Part shown: positions 53,119-61,798 of the stretch, one piece after another
Layout: every line of letters begins with the position of its first letter
Position numbering within the stretch: the first letter of the stretch is position 1
Assembly: GCA_021208885.1 (NCBI GenBank)
Contig: JAJOJF010000012.1
Coordinates: 1-64,000, forward strand
DNA: 64,000 bases
Source of the DNA: Burkholderiaceae bacterium
GTDB taxonomy: Bacteria; Pseudomonadota; Gammaproteobacteria; Burkholderiales; Burkholderiaceae_B
Direction of reading: 5' to 3'
Notes under the pieces: model-generated
What the model was told of the DNA's origin: nothing
Seen by the model: the letters and a program-made list of their open reading frames with translations, nothing else
Database searches by the model: none
Program-made: the position numbers and the translations under genes

Positions 53119-54369
53119 TTAACGAATCGCTTTGGCAAGCATGGCCTCGCATAGGACTTGCGCACCCGCACCGAGGTCTTCTGGTTTGGCATCTTCGATT
53201 TCGTTGTGGCTCACCCCGTCTTTGCAGGGCACAAAAATCATGGCAGTCGGTGCCACACTTGCCAAATAGACAGCATCATGACCTGCGCCGGTAACAATAT
53301 CCATATAACTGAACCCGCTTGATTTGGCGGCTTCTCGAACGGTATTCACCATCGCCGCATCGAACGGTGTTGGCGGGAAATAGGACACCTCCTTGACTTC
53401 AACAGACACGTTGTGCTCTTTTTGAATGCGGGCGCATGTGGCCATGAGTCGCTGATGCATATCAAGCAGGGCATCGGCATTTTCATGACGAATATCGACT
53501 GTGAAGGTTACCTTGCCGGGAATAACGTTGCGTGATGATGGGTGCACGGTAGCTGATCCAACCGTGCCGCGGCCATGCGGGGCGTGATCGAGTGCGTTTT
53601 GCACAACATCTTGCATGATGAAGGTGGAGGCATAAAGCGCATCCTGTCGAATTGGCATGGGGGTGGGGCCCGCATGCATCTCCATGCCAGTCACTGTGAC
53701 ATCGTACCAACGCAGACCAAGCGAGCCAGTCACAACGCCAATGACCTTTTTCTCGTGCTCCAAAATCGGGCCTTGTTCGATGTGTGCCTCAAAATAGGCA
53801 CCCACTGCACGTCCACCAACGGACTCTTTGCCATCGTAGCCGATTGCTTTTAATTCATCGCCGACGCGTTTACCATCCTTGTCGGTGGTGTTCAGAATAT
53901 CTTCGAGTTTGAATTTGCCGACAAACGCGCCTGAGCCCATCATAACTGGGACAAATCGAGTGCCTTCTTCATTGGTCCAGATGGCAACCTCAATGGGCGC
54001 ATCGGTCTGAATGTCATGGTCATTCAAAGTGCGCACAACCTCAAGTCCTGCTAGTACGCCGAAGCAGCCGTCAAATTTTCCGCCAGTCGGTTGAGTATCG
54101 ATATGACTACCAGTCATCACAGGCGGCAGGCTGTTGTCTTTGCCGGCACGTCTACCAAAAATATTGCCGACCTTATCCACCGTGACAGTCATCCCCGCTT
54201 CTTTCATCCAACCAGTGACCAGATCGCGACCCTGACCATCGAGCTTTGTCAACGCCAGGCGGCAATTACCCCCCTTGGGCGTTGCACCAATTTCTGCGAG
54301 ATCCATAAGCGACTTGAAAAGTCGTTCAGACGAAACCTTGACTGGCAAATCGAGAAGGGCGCTGGACAT
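53119..54369 (-). CDS. M20-family N-carbamoyl-L-amino acid hydrolase / hydantoinase-carbamoylase
   Basis: 416 residues. Metal site: GSHIDTQPTGGKFDGCFGVLAGLEV (His and Asp), TNEEGTRFVPVMMGSGAFVG (two Glu), EAHIEQGPILE (His) and the C-terminal GAGHDAVYLA (His). These match the M20 carbamoylase/allantoate amidohydrolase family, which cleaves an N-carbamoyl or amide bond in amino-acid-derived compounds and releases ammonia and CO2. With the hydantoin racemase and the urease region in the same stretch, it points to use of ureido or hydantoin nitrogen. The ATG is at 54369; a sigma-54-like element lies upstream. Confidence 0.92.
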   Translation of the reverse strand: MSSALLDLPVKVSSERLFKSLMDLAEIGATPKGGNCRLALTKLDGQGRDLVTGWMKEAGMTVTVDKVGNIFGRRAGKDNSLPPVMTGSHIDTQPTGGKFDGCFGVLAGLEVVRTLNDHDIQTDAPIEVAIWTNEEGTRFVPVMMGSGAFVGKFKLEDILNTTDKDGKRVGDELKAIGYDGKESVGGRAVGAYFEAHIEQGPILEHEKKVIGVVTGSLGLRWYDVTVTGMEMHAGPTPMPIRQDALYASTFIMQDVVQNALDHAPHGRGTVGSATVHPSSRNVIPGKVTFTVDIRHENADALLDMHQRLMATCARIQKEHNVSVEVKEVSYFPPTPFDAAMVNTVREAAKSSGFSYMDIVTGAGHDAVYLASVAPTAMIFVPCKDGVSHNEIEDAKPEDLGAGAQVLCEAMLAKAIR

Positions 54370-54435
54370 TCTGACTCCGTTGATGTAATTGGGTTAGCGA
54401 AAAGCATTTGCTGGCTAACTTTCGTTCGTTAGCCC

Positions 54436-54451
54436 AGCAAGCGTCTTGCCT
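54436..54451 (-). promoter_or_regulatory. Weak sigma-54-type element upstream of the carbamoylase gene
   Basis: On the minus strand 54451 to 54436 reads AGGCAAGACGCTTGCT, with GG and GC 10 bases apart. The -24 box is imperfect (AGGCAA instead of TGGCAC). It ends 66 bases before the carbamoylase ATG in the right direction, so it may make that gene a member of the same regulon. Confidence 0.35.
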
Positions 54452-54781
54452 GTTAGCAAAAGTATGCATGCTTAAGTTGTGTTTTGTCGAGATGCCATGA
54501 CAGATTGGTCCGATATACGACGGAACAAAAAATTGGGTTTTTAGACTTGAGGACATTCGTAACAACCCATGTGTCCTTAATAAAGCTTGACTTACATGTG
54601 GAGTGACGATTTTCGGCTTGTTTGTGCTCTTGCACCTAGGGAAATCGCTATGCTGGATTTTTTCCTGCAATTACGGGCTTTTTAGGAAAATTGTATGCAA
54701 TCTACTGACTAACCCTAGTACCAAAGTGTTGATCTTATGCGGTCTGTGTGCGAAATTTAAGTGGACTTTTTTGGTGCGTAA

Positions 54782-54798
54782 TGCACCGATAAGGTGAG
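54782..54798 (+). promoter_or_regulatory. NtrC-like site (TGCACC-N5-GGTGAG)
   Basis: TGCACC at 54782-54787 and GGTGAG at 54793-54798 are separated by 5 bases, close to the enterobacterial NtrC consensus TGCACC-N5-GGTGCA with differences in the second half. It lies about 175 bases upstream of the sigma-54-type promoter at 54974, a normal enhancer distance. Confidence 0.45.
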
Positions 54799-54973
54799 CA
54801 ATTGCTGGCGCACGCATCAGATTGGAATGAGGCGAGCCAAGTTTTGTCGGGTGCAATAAGAATGCAGCAAAAGCGCTATGCAGTGGATAGGAGGAGAAGC
54901 AAGCGGTTTTTTTGTACACCGCGTGTTTGGTTCGCGCCTGGTGTGGGCGCGGAGCAAAACGGTACGTTAAAGC

Positions 54974-54989
54974 TGGCATGCAACTTGCT
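54974..54989 (+). promoter_or_regulatory. Sigma-54 (-24/-12) promoter of the Dpp-type operon
   Basis: TGGCATGCAACTTGCT at 54974-54989 has exactly 10 bases between GG and GC and matches the consensus with one change. It lies 136 bases upstream of the binding-protein ATG at 55126 and points toward it. Confidence 0.75.
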
Positions 54990-55125
54990 GTCCGAAGGTG
55001 GTCGTCGTTGTAACCCTTGTCGCCTTGCTGGGACATTGTTGTGACGACTTTCGTAATGACTGCAGACTGGCCTTTTTCGGTTTGCAAGCCATGATTGAGT
55101 CAACAACCTTGTGGTCGGAGAATGT

Positions 55126-56796
55126 ATGAAACAGTCCAAGTTCACTTCTAAATTTTTTACGCCATTTAAAACCGCAGCTGTTTGTGGCGCTTTGATGGTC
55201 GCATTCGGTGGCGCGGCTAGTGCAGAGCAGGTGCTGCGGATTGGAATGACCGCTGCAGATATCCCTCGCACCCTTGGGCAGCCCGATCAGGGGTTTGAGG
55301 GTAATCGATTTACTGGCATTCCGATGTATGACGCATTGACTCAGTGGGATTTGTCGAAGTACGACGAGGCGAGTGTGCTGTTGCCCGCATTGGCGACCTC
55401 ATGGCAGGTTGACCCCAATGATCAGACCAAGTGGGTCTTCAAATTGCGTGATGACGTCAAGTTTCACGACGGCTCACCCTTTAATGCGGATGCTGTTGTC
55501 TGGAACGTTCAAAAGGTTCTTGACAAAGAGGCACCGCACTTTGATGCCAGTCAGGTCGGTGTGACCGCCTCGCGTATGCCGACGCTACGTAGCGCCCGCA
55601 AAATCGATGACTACACGGTTGAATTGACCACGAGCGTGCCTGACGCTTTCTTGCCCATTAACTTGACTAACCTCTTTATGGCATCGCCGGCCCATTGGCA
55701 GGCTAAGCTAAACGCCGTGCCGGCAAGCGTGACAGACCCTGCGGAGCGCGCAAAACAGGCATGGATTGCGTTTGCTTCAGACGCTTCAGGTACTGGCCCG
55801 TTCAAGATGGACAAGTTCGTGCCTCGCGAGCGCCTGGAAGTTGTGAAAAACCCGAATTATTGGGATCCAACCCGTACGGCCAAGCTTGATCGAGTCGTGA
55901 TGTTGCCGATGCCGGAAGCCAATGCGCGCACGGCTGCTTTGTTGTCCGGCCAGGTTGACTGGATTGAGGCGCCAGCACCAGATGCTATTCCGCAAATTGA
56001 GGCGCGTGGCTTCAAGATCTACAGCAATCCACAGCCGCACGTTTGGCCGTGGCAGTTGTCGTTTGTCGAAGGTTCTCCCTGGCTCGACAAACGGGTGCGT
56101 CACGCAGCCAATCTTTGTGTTGACCGAGAGGGCTTAAAGACGTTGCTGGGTGGACAGATGGGGATTCCGAAAGGTACCGTTCCGCCTGGCCATCCATGGT
56201 GGGGCAATCCTTCGTTTGACATTCGATACGATCCTGAAGCCGCTAAAAAGCTGATGGAAGAAGCAGGGTATTCGGCTAACAAGCCCATGAAGACCAAGGT
56301 TCAGATTTCTGCATCGGGTTCTGGGCAAATGCAACCACTGCCGATGAACGAGTTCGTCCAGCAGTCGCTAAAGAACTGTCATTTTGATATTGAGTTCGAT
56401 GTCGTGGAGTGGAACACACTGTTCACCAATTGGCGCAAAGGGGCTAAAGACCCATCGGCTAATGGTGCAACAGCGACTAACGTTAGTTTTGCTGCGATGG
56501 ATCCATTCTTTGCGATGGTGCGCTTTACAAGTAGTGGCACAGTGCCGCCGACATCGAATAACTGGGGTTATTTCGTCTCACCTGAGTTTGATGAGCTCAT
56601 CGCTACAGCGCGTACCTCATTTGATGACAAGGCGCGGGATGAGGCCTTGGGCAAATTGCATGCTCGGATAGTGGAAGAGGCGCCATTTGTCTGGATTGCA
56701 CACGACACGGGCCCACGTGCCATGAGTCCGAAAGTTCAGGGGGTGGTTCAGCCCAAGAGCTGGTTCATCGACATTGCGCCGATGTCGATGCAGTAA
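55126..56796 (+). CDS. ABC transporter substrate-binding protein, family 5 (peptide/nickel/opine type)
   Basis: 556 residues from the ATG at 55126 (GGAGAA upstream). The signal peptide covers about residues 1-34, cleavage near ASA. The mature protein shows the family 5 pattern: ASVLLPALATSWQVDPNDQTKWVFKLRDDVKFHDGSPFNADAVVWNVQKVLD, then GTGPFKMDKFVPRERLEVVKNPNYWDPTRTAKLDRVVM. It binds a peptide or a peptide-like ligand in the periplasm. A terminator-like hairpin follows. Proximity to a racemase, carbamoylase and urease genes suggests a nitrogenous ligand; nickel is an alternative because urease needs it. Confidence 0.93.
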   Translation: MKQSKFTSKFFTPFKTAAVCGALMVAFGGAASAEQVLRIGMTAADIPRTLGQPDQGFEGNRFTGIPMYDALTQWDLSKYDEASVLLPALATSWQVDPNDQTKWVFKLRDDVKFHDGSPFNADAVVWNVQKVLDKEAPHFDASQVGVTASRMPTLRSARKIDDYTVELTTSVPDAFLPINLTNLFMASPAHWQAKLNAVPASVTDPAERAKQAWIAFASDASGTGPFKMDKFVPRERLEVVKNPNYWDPTRTAKLDRVVMLPMPEANARTAALLSGQVDWIEAPAPDAIPQIEARGFKIYSNPQPHVWPWQLSFVEGSPWLDKRVRHAANLCVDREGLKTLLGGQMGIPKGTVPPGHPWWGNPSFDIRYDPEAAKKLMEEAGYSANKPMKTKVQISASGSGQMQPLPMNEFVQQSLKNCHFDIEFDVVEWNTLFTNWRKGAKDPSANGATATNVSFAAMDPFFAMVRFTSSGTVPPTSNNWGYFVSPEFDELIATARTSFDDKARDEALGKLHARIVEEAPFVWIAHDTGPRAMSPKVQGVVQPKSWFIDIAPMSMQ

Positions 56797-56810
56797 GGCT
56801 TGATAGCCTT

Positions 56811-56841
56811 AAAAACAGGAGGGTTTGACCCTCCTGTTTTT
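56811..56841. terminator. Strong hairpin with U run between binding protein and permease genes
   Basis: AAAAACAGGAGGG and its complement CCCTCCTGTTTTT flank a small loop at 56811-56841, with the A and T runs on each side. It has the full form of an intrinsic terminator. Since the permease genes follow in the same direction, it likely acts as a partial terminator that lowers their expression. Confidence 0.75.
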
Positions 56842-56889
56842 AGAAGATGGCTTGTTTCTGCTTCAAATCGGTGTCTCGAGGTTGCATGC

Positions 56890-57841
56890 ATGTTTAATTT
56901 CCTGGTCAAGCGTATTGTTTACACCATGCCTATCATGCTCGGTGTGGCGCTAGTGTGTTTTGGGTTGGTGCATATCGCGCCTGGTGATCCCCTGGTTTCG
57001 ATTCTCCCGCCTGACGCCTCGGTTGATTTGCAAAATCAGTTGATGGAACTCTATGGCTTCAATAGGTCCTTGCCTGAGCAGTTTTTTTCATGGGTATTCA
57101 GGGCGTTGCAGGGTGATCTAGGCACGTCGATTGCGACGGCGCCCCGTAACTGAAGAGGTGCTAAAGGCTGTTGTCAATACGTTGCGTCTAGCGATGGTCG
57201 CAACCATTATCGGTTTCGTGTTTGGCTGTTTGTTTGGATTTGTTGCTGGATATTTCCAGAACTCCTGGGTAGACAAGGCAGCGTCTGCGACCTCAGTGCT
57301 CGGTGTTAGTGTGCCGCACTACTGGCTGGGTATGGTGCTGGTGATTATTTTCAGTGCAACTTTGATGTGGTTGCCGCCAAGTGGTGCCGGGCCAGGTGGT
57401 TCAGGCGAATGGATCTGGGACTGGGAGCACATTAAGTTTCTGATTCTGCCGGCTGTCACCATGAGCGTAATTCCCATGGGCATCATTGCCCGTACCGTTC
57501 GGGCTTTGGTTGCGGAGATTCTTGCGCAGGAATTTATCGTTGGGCTGCGTGCCAAGGGCTTGACCGATGTGGGAATTTTCTTGCACGTTGTTAAAAATGC
57601 AGCGCCGACTGCGCTGGCTGTGATGGGCTTGCAGCTTGGCTATCTGCTTGGCGGTTCTATCCTGATCGAGACCGTGTTCTCTTGGCCTGGCACGGGATTT
57701 TTGTTGAATTCAGCGATTTTTCAGCGTGATTTACCGCTATTGCAGGGCACGATTCTTGTGTTGGCGACTTTCTTCGTGGTGCTGAACTTGCTAGTCGATG
57801 TTATGCAGACTTTGCTGGATCCGCGCATTGCACGTGGCTAA
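56890..57841 (+). pseudogene. dppB-like ABC permease, broken by a single-base frameshift
   Basis: From the ATG at 56890 the protein begins MFNFLVKRIVYTMPIMLGVALVCFGLVHIAPGDP, a DppB start, and reads to GDLGTSIAT before running into a stop at 57151-57153 after a few out-of-frame residues. The rest, RRPVTEEVLKAVVNTLRLAMVATIIG to LLDPRIARG, continues in another frame to 57841. One added base near 57138-57142 gives a single product of about 317 residues, the usual DppB length, with the SxxTxRPVxEEV loop of this family. The neighbouring permease and ATPase genes are intact, so a sequencing or assembly error or a very recent mutation is likely. Confidence 0.85.
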
Positions 57842-57869
57842 TCGAATTGCATCAGAAAGGTAAACCATC

Positions 57870-58769
57870 GTGAATATGTTGAATATCACCGTCGACAACA
57901 GCAAAGTTCCTAACATTCCGTTTGAGCGTTCTGCGGGTTATTGGGAAAACGTGGGGCGGCGTTTTATGCGAGACCCTGTTGCCCTTGTCGCAGCTGCTGT
58001 TATTTTGTTTCTGTTGTTTTTAGCCATTTTTGGACAATGGATTGCACCTTACGACCCATACAAGGGGTCGATCATGACTCGTCTGAAGCCAATTGGTTTC
58101 GAAGGGCATCCACTTGGTACAGATGAGCTCGGGCGTGACATGTTGAGCCGCCTGATTGTGGGCGCAAAATTGTCCCTTTTCATGGGCATAACGCCAGTAA
58201 TCATCGCCTTTGTTGTTGGATCAGGTATTGGCATTTTGGCTGGTTACAGCGGCGGTTGGGTCAACAGCGTGATCATGCGCACCATTGATGTTTTCTATGC
58301 ATTTCCATCGGTGCTTCTGGCCATCGCCCTGTCAGGTGTGCTTGGTGCAGGTATTACCAATTCATTGATCTCGCTGACGATTGTGTTCATCCCCCCCATC
58401 GCGCGGGTCGCCGAAAGTGTGACGACTCAGATTCGGAGCCGTGATTTTGTGGAGGCGGCAAGAGCCTCTGGTGCTCATGCATGGACCATTGTTCGTGTGC
58501 ATGTGCTTGGCAACGTATTGGGGCCAATTTTTGTTTATGCAACAAGCTTGATCGCAGTGTCGATGATTCTGGCTTCAGGGCTGAGCTTTCTCGGCTTGGG
58601 AGTCAAGCCGCCTGAGCCAGAGTGGGGATTGATGCTTAATACGCTACGCACTGCCATTTATGTACAGCCGTGGATTGCCGCTTTGCCTGGTGTGATGATC
58701 TTTATTACTTCAATTGCATTCAACATGTTGTCCGATGGACTGCGCACGGCCATGGAGATCAAAGACTGA
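57870..58769 (+). CDS. Dipeptide/oligopeptide-type ABC transporter permease DppC
   Basis: 299 residues. The start NVGRRFMRDPVALVAAAVILFLLFLAIFGQWIAPYDPY is typical of DppC. The GTDELGRDMLSRLIVGAKLSL block and the coupling region with RSRDFVEAARASGAHAWTIVRVHVLGN are conserved. It has about six membrane segments and forms the second permease of the importer. A start GTG at 57870 is used, following AAAGG. The stop overlaps the ATPase start. Confidence 0.92.
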   Translation: MNMLNITVDNSKVPNIPFERSAGYWENVGRRFMRDPVALVAAAVILFLLFLAIFGQWIAPYDPYKGSIMTRLKPIGFEGHPLGTDELGRDMLSRLIVGAKLSLFMGITPVIIAFVVGSGIGILAGYSGGWVNSVIMRTIDVFYAFPSVLLAIALSGVLGAGITNSLISLTIVFIPPIARVAESVTTQIRSRDFVEAARASGAHAWTIVRVHVLGNVLGPIFVYATSLIAVSMILASGLSFLGLGVKPPEPEWGLMLNTLRTAIYVQPWIAALPGVMIFITSIAFNMLSDGLRTAMEIKD

Positions 58770-59818
58770 TGACTACTGCCAATTCATATATAGATAGAGG
58801 CGGGCCCGCACAACCGCTTCTAAGTGTCAAAGGTTTGGTTAAACATTTTCCGCTTGGCAAGGATCTGATTGGGCGTAGCACGGGAGTGGTGCGTGCAGTT
58901 GACGGTGTTTCATTTGATGTTTTTAAAGGTGAGACATTGAGTGTCGTAGGTGAATCGGGTTGTGGCAAATCGACCACGGCTCGTTTGCTCATGAACTTGC
59001 TTGATCGAAACCAAGGTGACATTATCTTTGACGGCATGACCGTTGGTGGCGCTCAGTTACCTTTAAAGGAATTTCGACGCCAGGCCCAGATGGTGTTTCA
59101 GGACAGTTATGCATCTTTGAATCCACGCCTGACTATTGAGGACTCCATTGCATTTGCTCCGCAAGTGCACGGTGTACCCAAACGGGAGTCTATTGAACGC
59201 GCCCGTTCTCTGTTGGCCAAGGTAGGACTCGAGCCCAGACGGTTTGCCGAACGTTATCCGCATGAGCTTTCTGGCGGACAGCGTCAGCGGGTGAATATCG
59301 CGCGCGCGCTAGCACTGCAGCCCAGGCTAATTGTGCTCGATGAAGCAGTTTCTGCCCTTGATAAATCCGTTGAAGCGCAGGTTCTGAACCTGCTGCTCGA
59401 TTTGAAAGATGAGTTCGGCCTGACTTATGTATTCATCAGCCACGATTTGAACGTGGTTCGTTTTATTTCCGACCGAGTCATGGTGATGTATCTTGGACAG
59501 GTAGTCGAAATCGGGGACAGTGAGACGTTGTTTGAGACGCCACGGCATCCCTATACTCAGGCGCTATTGTCCTCGATTCCGTCGCTTGATCCTGATCACC
59601 GGACTGAGCGACCACCGTTATCGGGCGATCCACCTAATCCGATTAACCCGCCTAGCGGGTGTCGGTTCCACACCCGGTGTGCCAAAGCACAACCAGCCTG
59701 CTCGCAAGAGGTGCCGCAGTTGGTTCGTCAAGCCGATGGCCAGTCAGTGGCCTGTCTCATGTATGTTCCCAATAGCCAATATGATTCAAGCAAGCAGTCG
59801 GTGGAGGTCGCAGCATGA
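58769..59818 (+). CDS. Oligopeptide-type ABC transporter ATP-binding protein (DppF/OppF-like)
   Basis: 349 residues from the ATG at 58769, overlapping the DppC stop. Walker A is GESGCGKSTTARLLMNLL, signature LSGGQRQR, Walker B LIVLDEAVSALDKSVEAQVLNLL, and the C-terminal NPPSGCRFHTRC tail of oligopeptide transporters. The frame is open upstream but the DppC gene covers it. It energises import together with the next ATPase. Confidence 0.93.
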   Translation: MTTANSYIDRGGPAQPLLSVKGLVKHFPLGKDLIGRSTGVVRAVDGVSFDVFKGETLSVVGESGCGKSTTARLLMNLLDRNQGDIIFDGMTVGGAQLPLKEFRRQAQMVFQDSYASLNPRLTIEDSIAFAPQVHGVPKRESIERARSLLAKVGLEPRRFAERYPHELSGGQRQRVNIARALALQPRLIVLDEAVSALDKSVEAQVLNLLLDLKDEFGLTYVFISHDLNVVRFISDRVMVMYLGQVVEIGDSETLFETPRHPYTQALLSSIPSLDPDHRTERPPLSGDPPNPINPPSGCRFHTRCAKAQPACSQEVPQLVRQADGQSVACLMYVPNSQYDSSKQSVEVAA

Positions 59819-60807
59819 CTGAAGTCGTTAGGGAAGTGGATGCTCTGGTCAAAATCCAGGATTTGTCTGTTACCTTTACTGCCGGTAAGAAGCCTGTGCG
59901 TGCCGTTGATGGCGTGAACCTGTCCGTTAAGTCGGGTGAAGTGATTGCCTTGATCGGGGAGTCAGGTTCGGGCAAGAGCGTGACTCTGCGCTCGATTCTG
60001 CGATTGCATCCGCCTAGGCGAACCATTATGAAGGGTCACATCGTGATCGATGGCCAAGATGTGCTGGAGATGTCGTCTGGACCACTAGCCGATTTCAGGG
60101 GCAGCAAAGTCTCCATGATTTTTCAGGAACCGCTTTTGGCGCTGGATCCTGTTTACACAGTCGGTGACCAGATCATTGAAGCGATACGACGCCACGAGAG
60201 TGTGGATAAAGCCACTGCTCATTCGCGTGCACTCGAACTCTTTGAACTGGTCAAGATTCCCAGTCCCGAGCGACGTCTGGCCGCCTATCCACACGAGATG
60301 TCTGGTGGCATGCGCCAGCGTGCCATGATTTCGTTGGCGTTGGCTAGCCGACCCAAGCTTTTGCTGGCTGATGAGCCCACCACAGCACTTGATGCGACTG
60401 TACAGATCCAGATTTTGTTGCTCTTGCGTGAATTGCAGCGTGAGCTAGGGCTGTCGGTGATTTTTGTGACACATGATATTGGTGCGGCTGTTGAAGTCGC
60501 TGATCGTGTAGCAGTGATGTACGCCGGCAAAATCGTGGAAGAGGGGCCGGTGAGAACTTTGATCCGTGAGCCAGCTCATCCGTACACCAAGGCATTGCTT
60601 AGCAGTGTCGCTCATGGCGGTTTTGCTAAAGGAAGCAGACTGCAGACGATTGCAGGATCTCCGCCAGACCTGGCTAACTTGCCACCGGGTTGCTCATTTG
60701 CTGATCGGTGCTTGCAAGTAACCGAGGCCTGTCGTCAGGCCGTGCCCGAAGAAGTTTGGTTATCGGAGAACCATCGCGCCCGCTGTATTTTGCTTAAACC
60801 TGTTTAG
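59815..60807 (+). CDS. Oligopeptide-type ABC transporter ATP-binding protein (DppD/OppD-like)
   Basis: 330 residues, overlapping the preceding ATPase by four bases. Walker A GESGSGKSVTLRSIL, signature MSGGMRQRAMI, Walker B LLLADEPTTALDATVQ, and C-terminal LPPGCSFADRCLQ. The two ATPases are reversed compared with the usual DppD-DppF order, with the OppF-like protein first. It completes the importer set. Confidence 0.93.
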   Translation: MTEVVREVDALVKIQDLSVTFTAGKKPVRAVDGVNLSVKSGEVIALIGESGSGKSVTLRSILRLHPPRRTIMKGHIVIDGQDVLEMSSGPLADFRGSKVSMIFQEPLLALDPVYTVGDQIIEAIRRHESVDKATAHSRALELFELVKIPSPERRLAAYPHEMSGGMRQRAMISLALASRPKLLLADEPTTALDATVQIQILLLLRELQRELGLSVIFVTHDIGAAVEVADRVAVMYAGKIVEEGPVRTLIREPAHPYTKALLSSVAHGGFAKGSRLQTIAGSPPDLANLPPGCSFADRCLQVTEACRQAVPEEVWLSENHRARCILLKPV

Positions 60808-60844
60808 CTGTCCGTTTTGCAAGACCATTTTGTGTCTACCTAGG

Positions 60845-61552
60845 TCAGTTGATGGTGAGTTTGGCGGGTGGTGGTGGTGCGTAGCCGCCGTGACGTGATG
60901 TGCGTAAACCCACTCTAGCCATGGATTCGACGAGTGCTACAGCGCAGGCTACGCCGTCAAGCACCGGCATTTGGTATTTCTTGGCAAGTCCGCCCGCAAG
61001 GTCGGTCATCCCGGCGCAGCCGAGGACAATTGCCTCGGCACGGTCAATTTCAATGGCTTTTTGAATTTCAGCCTCGATGCGTGCCAATGCATCGGGCTTG
61101 CCATGCTCTAGCTCGAGCACGGGAATATCTGAGGCTCTCACACTAACACATTGCCGCTCTAGACCGTAGCGTAGTAGATTGTGTTCAAGCGCTGGCACCG
61201 AACGCGATAGCGTGGTCACCACTGAAAAGCGGTTGGACAGCATAGCCGCCATCCGATAGCCGGCCTCGCCAATGCCAACTACGGGCTTATCGGTCAGGCA
61301 CCGCGCAGCATCAAGCCCGGTGTCATCAAAGCAGGCGATAACCACGCCGTCGATGTCACGTTCTAAGCGGATTTGCTCCAACAAGCCGGCCAAACTCAGG
61401 GCTTCATCATAGTAGCCTTCAATGGAGACTGGCCCAAAACTGGAGGTTCTGGCGATGATTTGTGTTCCTGCAGCGACAACGCGCTTGGCAGCGACTGCAA
61501 CTTTGTCGGTCATGGATTGTGTGGTGTTGGGATTGATGATCAGTATACGCAT
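60845..61552 (-). CDS. Asp/Glu/hydantoin racemase family protein
   Basis: 235 residues. The start RILIINPNTTQSMTDKV is typical. The two catalytic cysteines of the family are visible in ACFDDTGLDAAR and VLGCAGMTDLAGGL. It racemises hydantoins or related compounds such as allantoin, making both enantiomers available to a stereospecific hydrolase. It converges on the Dpp operon (37-base gap) and diverges from ureD. It fits with the carbamoylase at 53119-54369. Confidence 0.92.
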   Translation of the reverse strand: MRILIINPNTTQSMTDKVAVAAKRVVAAGTQIIARTSSFGPVSIEGYYDEALSLAGLLEQIRLERDIDGVVIACFDDTGLDAARCLTDKPVVGIGEAGYRMAAMLSNRFSVVTTLSRSVPALEHNLLRYGLERQCVSVRASDIPVLELEHGKPDALARIEAEIQKAIEIDRAEAIVLGCAGMTDLAGGLAKKYQMPVLDGVACAVALVESMARVGLRTSRHGGYAPPPPAKLTIN

Positions 61553-61681
61553 GGTGATGTCACGGTTTAACTTCGGTGTTGGTGTGCAAATTTAACCACG
61601 CTTGGCATGGCGTGGGCCTTTAACTTGCTTGGGATTCAAACATAGCATTTGTTGCCCTAATTAGGTGCGTTTCTTAAAAAA

Positions 61682-61719
61682 TGCACTAATTTGAAACTTT
61701 CGTGCACCCATTTGGCGGA
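61682..61719 (+). promoter_or_regulatory. NtrC-like half-sites upstream of ureD
   Basis: TGCACT at 61682-61687 and TGCACC at 61703-61708 are followed by GGCGGA at 61714-61719, so the second gives TGCACC-N5-GG, similar to the site at 54782-54798. AATTAGGTGC (61660-61669) and GCACTAATT (61683-61691) also form an imperfect dyad. They lie 30-90 bases upstream of the sigma-54-type promoter, a little close for a classic enhancer but workable. Confidence 0.35.
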
Positions 61720-61748
61720 TGAGAGTGGCAGGTATACGTAAACCGAAA

Positions 61749-61764
61749 TGGCACGGATCTTGCT
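61749..61764 (+). promoter_or_regulatory. Sigma-54 (-24/-12) promoter of the urease operon
   Basis: TGGCACGGATCTTGCT at 61749-61764 matches the consensus TGGCAC-N5-TTGCT perfectly, with 10 bases between GG and GC. It lies 34 bases upstream of the ureD GTG and points toward it. Confidence 0.85.
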
Positions 61765-61798
61765 CAATACGTAACACCAATAGATAACAGGATCAGCT

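Larger units (their letters stand above)
54370..55125. other. Long intergenic regulatory region
   Basis: These 756 bases contain no gene I can support. It is the longest gap in the window. It holds a weak sigma-54-like element facing the carbamoylase gene, an NtrC-like site, a strong sigma-54-type promoter facing the Dpp genes, and a leader of about 125 bases. Short open frames here lack codon structure and family resemblance. Confidence 0.6.

Noticed and set aside
54773..54787. GGTGC-GTAAT-GCACC dyad as an NtrC site
   Set aside because: The half-sites have the opposite order to the NtrC consensus (GCACC first, then GGTGC). The overlapping TGCACC-N5-GGTGAG at 54782-54798 is the better candidate.
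54671..55087. 138-codon minus-strand frame in the long intergenic region
   Set aside because: No ribosome site, no recognisable domain and it crosses the sigma-54-type promoter and NtrC-like site; treated as non-coding.
55126..60807. Dedicated nickel importer for urease
   Set aside because: Family 5 binding proteins include nickel binders, but the protein has no feature that separates it from peptide binders, and the ATPases are of the oligopeptide type. Left as unspecified peptide/nickel type.
61600..61632. Further GG-N10-GC matches as additional sigma-54 promoters upstream of ureD
   Set aside because: They lack the TTGC or TGGCA parts of the consensus, and the perfect match at 61749-61764 is better placed.
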